The translations under genes and the position numbers were made by a program. Positions 5,642 to 6,052 of a DNA stretch of 6,052 nucleotides are shown in pieces. The notes beneath the pieces were generated by a model, which did no database searches, had not been told where the DNA came from, and saw only the letters and a list, made by a program, of their open reading frames with translations. The DNA is taken from contig MHFD01000063.1 of NCBI GenBank assembly GCA_001804045.1, positions 37,766 through 43,817 on the forward strand, in the 5' to 3' direction. Numbering within the stretch: the stretch's first letter is position 1; each line of letters opens with the position of its first letter. The DNA comes from Omnitrophica bacterium RBG_13_46_9 (lineage in GTDB: Bacteria; Omnitrophota; Gorgyraeia; JABMRN01; RBG-13-46-9).

Positions 5642-6052
5642 TCACATGGTAAACTTTTCGCCAAGATATATCTCTCTGGCTTTCGGGTTTGTAATAAGCT
5701 CATCCTTCGTCCCGGATATCAGTATTTTGCCGTCGTACATAAGGTAAGAACGGTCCGTGATGGCCAGTGTTTCCCTTACATTATGGTCTGTCAAAAGTAT
5801 TCCGATATTCTTATCTTTCAATTCCCTGATAACCTCCTGGCAATCGTAAACAGCGATGGGGTCGATTCCGCTGAACGGTTCGTCCAATAATATAAACATG
5901 GGATTTGTCACTAGCGCCCGGGTTATCTCCAGCCTCCGCCTTTCGCCACCGGAAAGGGTATAAGCTTTATGCTTTCTTAGATGTGATATCTTAAGCTCTT
6001 CCAGCAATTCAGCAAGTCGGACTTTCCGTTCTTTTCTGGGAAAATCCAGAGT
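5642..6052 (-). CDS. lptB: LPS export ABC transporter ATP-binding protein LptB (partial, N-terminus outside window)
   Basis: ATPase of the LptB2FG complex, which extracts lipopolysaccharide from the inner membrane and pushes it along the Lpt bridge to the outer membrane. The last 136 residues are present; full proteins have about 240, so the Walker A half is missing. In order, numbered from the cut: the ABC signature LSGGE (33-37, followed by RRRLEITRAL), Walker B FILLDEP (53-59), the D-loop SGIDP (61-65) and the switch histidine H90 in TDHNVRET. The near-C-terminal YLGEKF is typical of LptB and, with TDHNVRET, separates it from general ABC ATPases. The frame is open to the window edge; a TTG codon at 6005-6007 is internal and not the start. 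tig follows 134 bases downstream on the same strand; in many Proteobacteria rpoN holds that place. Its presence implies a diderm cell with LPS. Confidence 0.94.
   Translation of the reverse strand, partial: TLDFPRKERKVRLAELLEELKISHLRKHKAYTLSGGERRRLEITRALVTNPMFILLDEPFSGIDPIAVYDCQEVIRELKDKNIGILLTDHNVRETLAITDRSYLMYDGKILISGTKDELITNPKAREIYLGEKFTM

Noticed and set aside
5642..6007. LptB starting at the TTG codon at 6005-6007
   Set aside because: The frame stays open to the window edge and the upstream residues also match LptB; the TTG is an internal leucine and the true start is outside.

Overview
The window is a run of six same-strand (minus) housekeeping genes; both end genes are cut by the window edges. 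In transcription order (right to left) they are lptB (partial, LPS export ATPase), tig (trigger factor), clpP (Clp protease subunit), a class V aminotransferase, serA (3-phosphoglycerate dehydrogenase) and the N-terminal half of a DRE-TIM carboxylase-like acyl transferase of the homocitrate/Re-citrate synthase type. No RNA genes, CRISPR arrays, phage genes or transposase genes were found. No gene-free stretch exceeds 300 bases; the longest is 2145-2335.

Organism: LptB implies a diderm, LPS-exporting bacterium. Moderate GC, strong AGGAGG-type ribosome binding sites, serA next to an alanine-glyoxylate-type aminotransferase, and intergenic spacers full of short GC-rich palindromes and low-complexity repeats together suggest an uncultured lineage (an Omnitrophota-like genome would fit). 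That placement is inference, not something the sequence proves.

Functional layout: 5642-6052 is envelope biogenesis (lptB). 3560-5507 is protein folding and quality control (tig then clpP, but with no clpX directly after clpP). 558-3421 is probably a serine module: SerA oxidises 3-phosphoglycerate and the neighbouring PLP enzyme is a candidate for the transamination step normally done by SerC, or for serine/glyoxylate interconversion. 1-494 may make citrate or homocitrate from acetyl-CoA and an oxo acid.

The least ordinary sequence is between the genes. A tandem heptamer array sits directly against the tig start codon and leaves no visible Shine-Dalgarno. A 129-bp palindrome-rich block with 9-bp terminal inverted repeats lies between serA and the aminotransferase gene. 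A 9-bp inverted repeat includes the tig stop codon. I see no clear evidence of a new multi-gene system; the genes are ordinary core metabolism.
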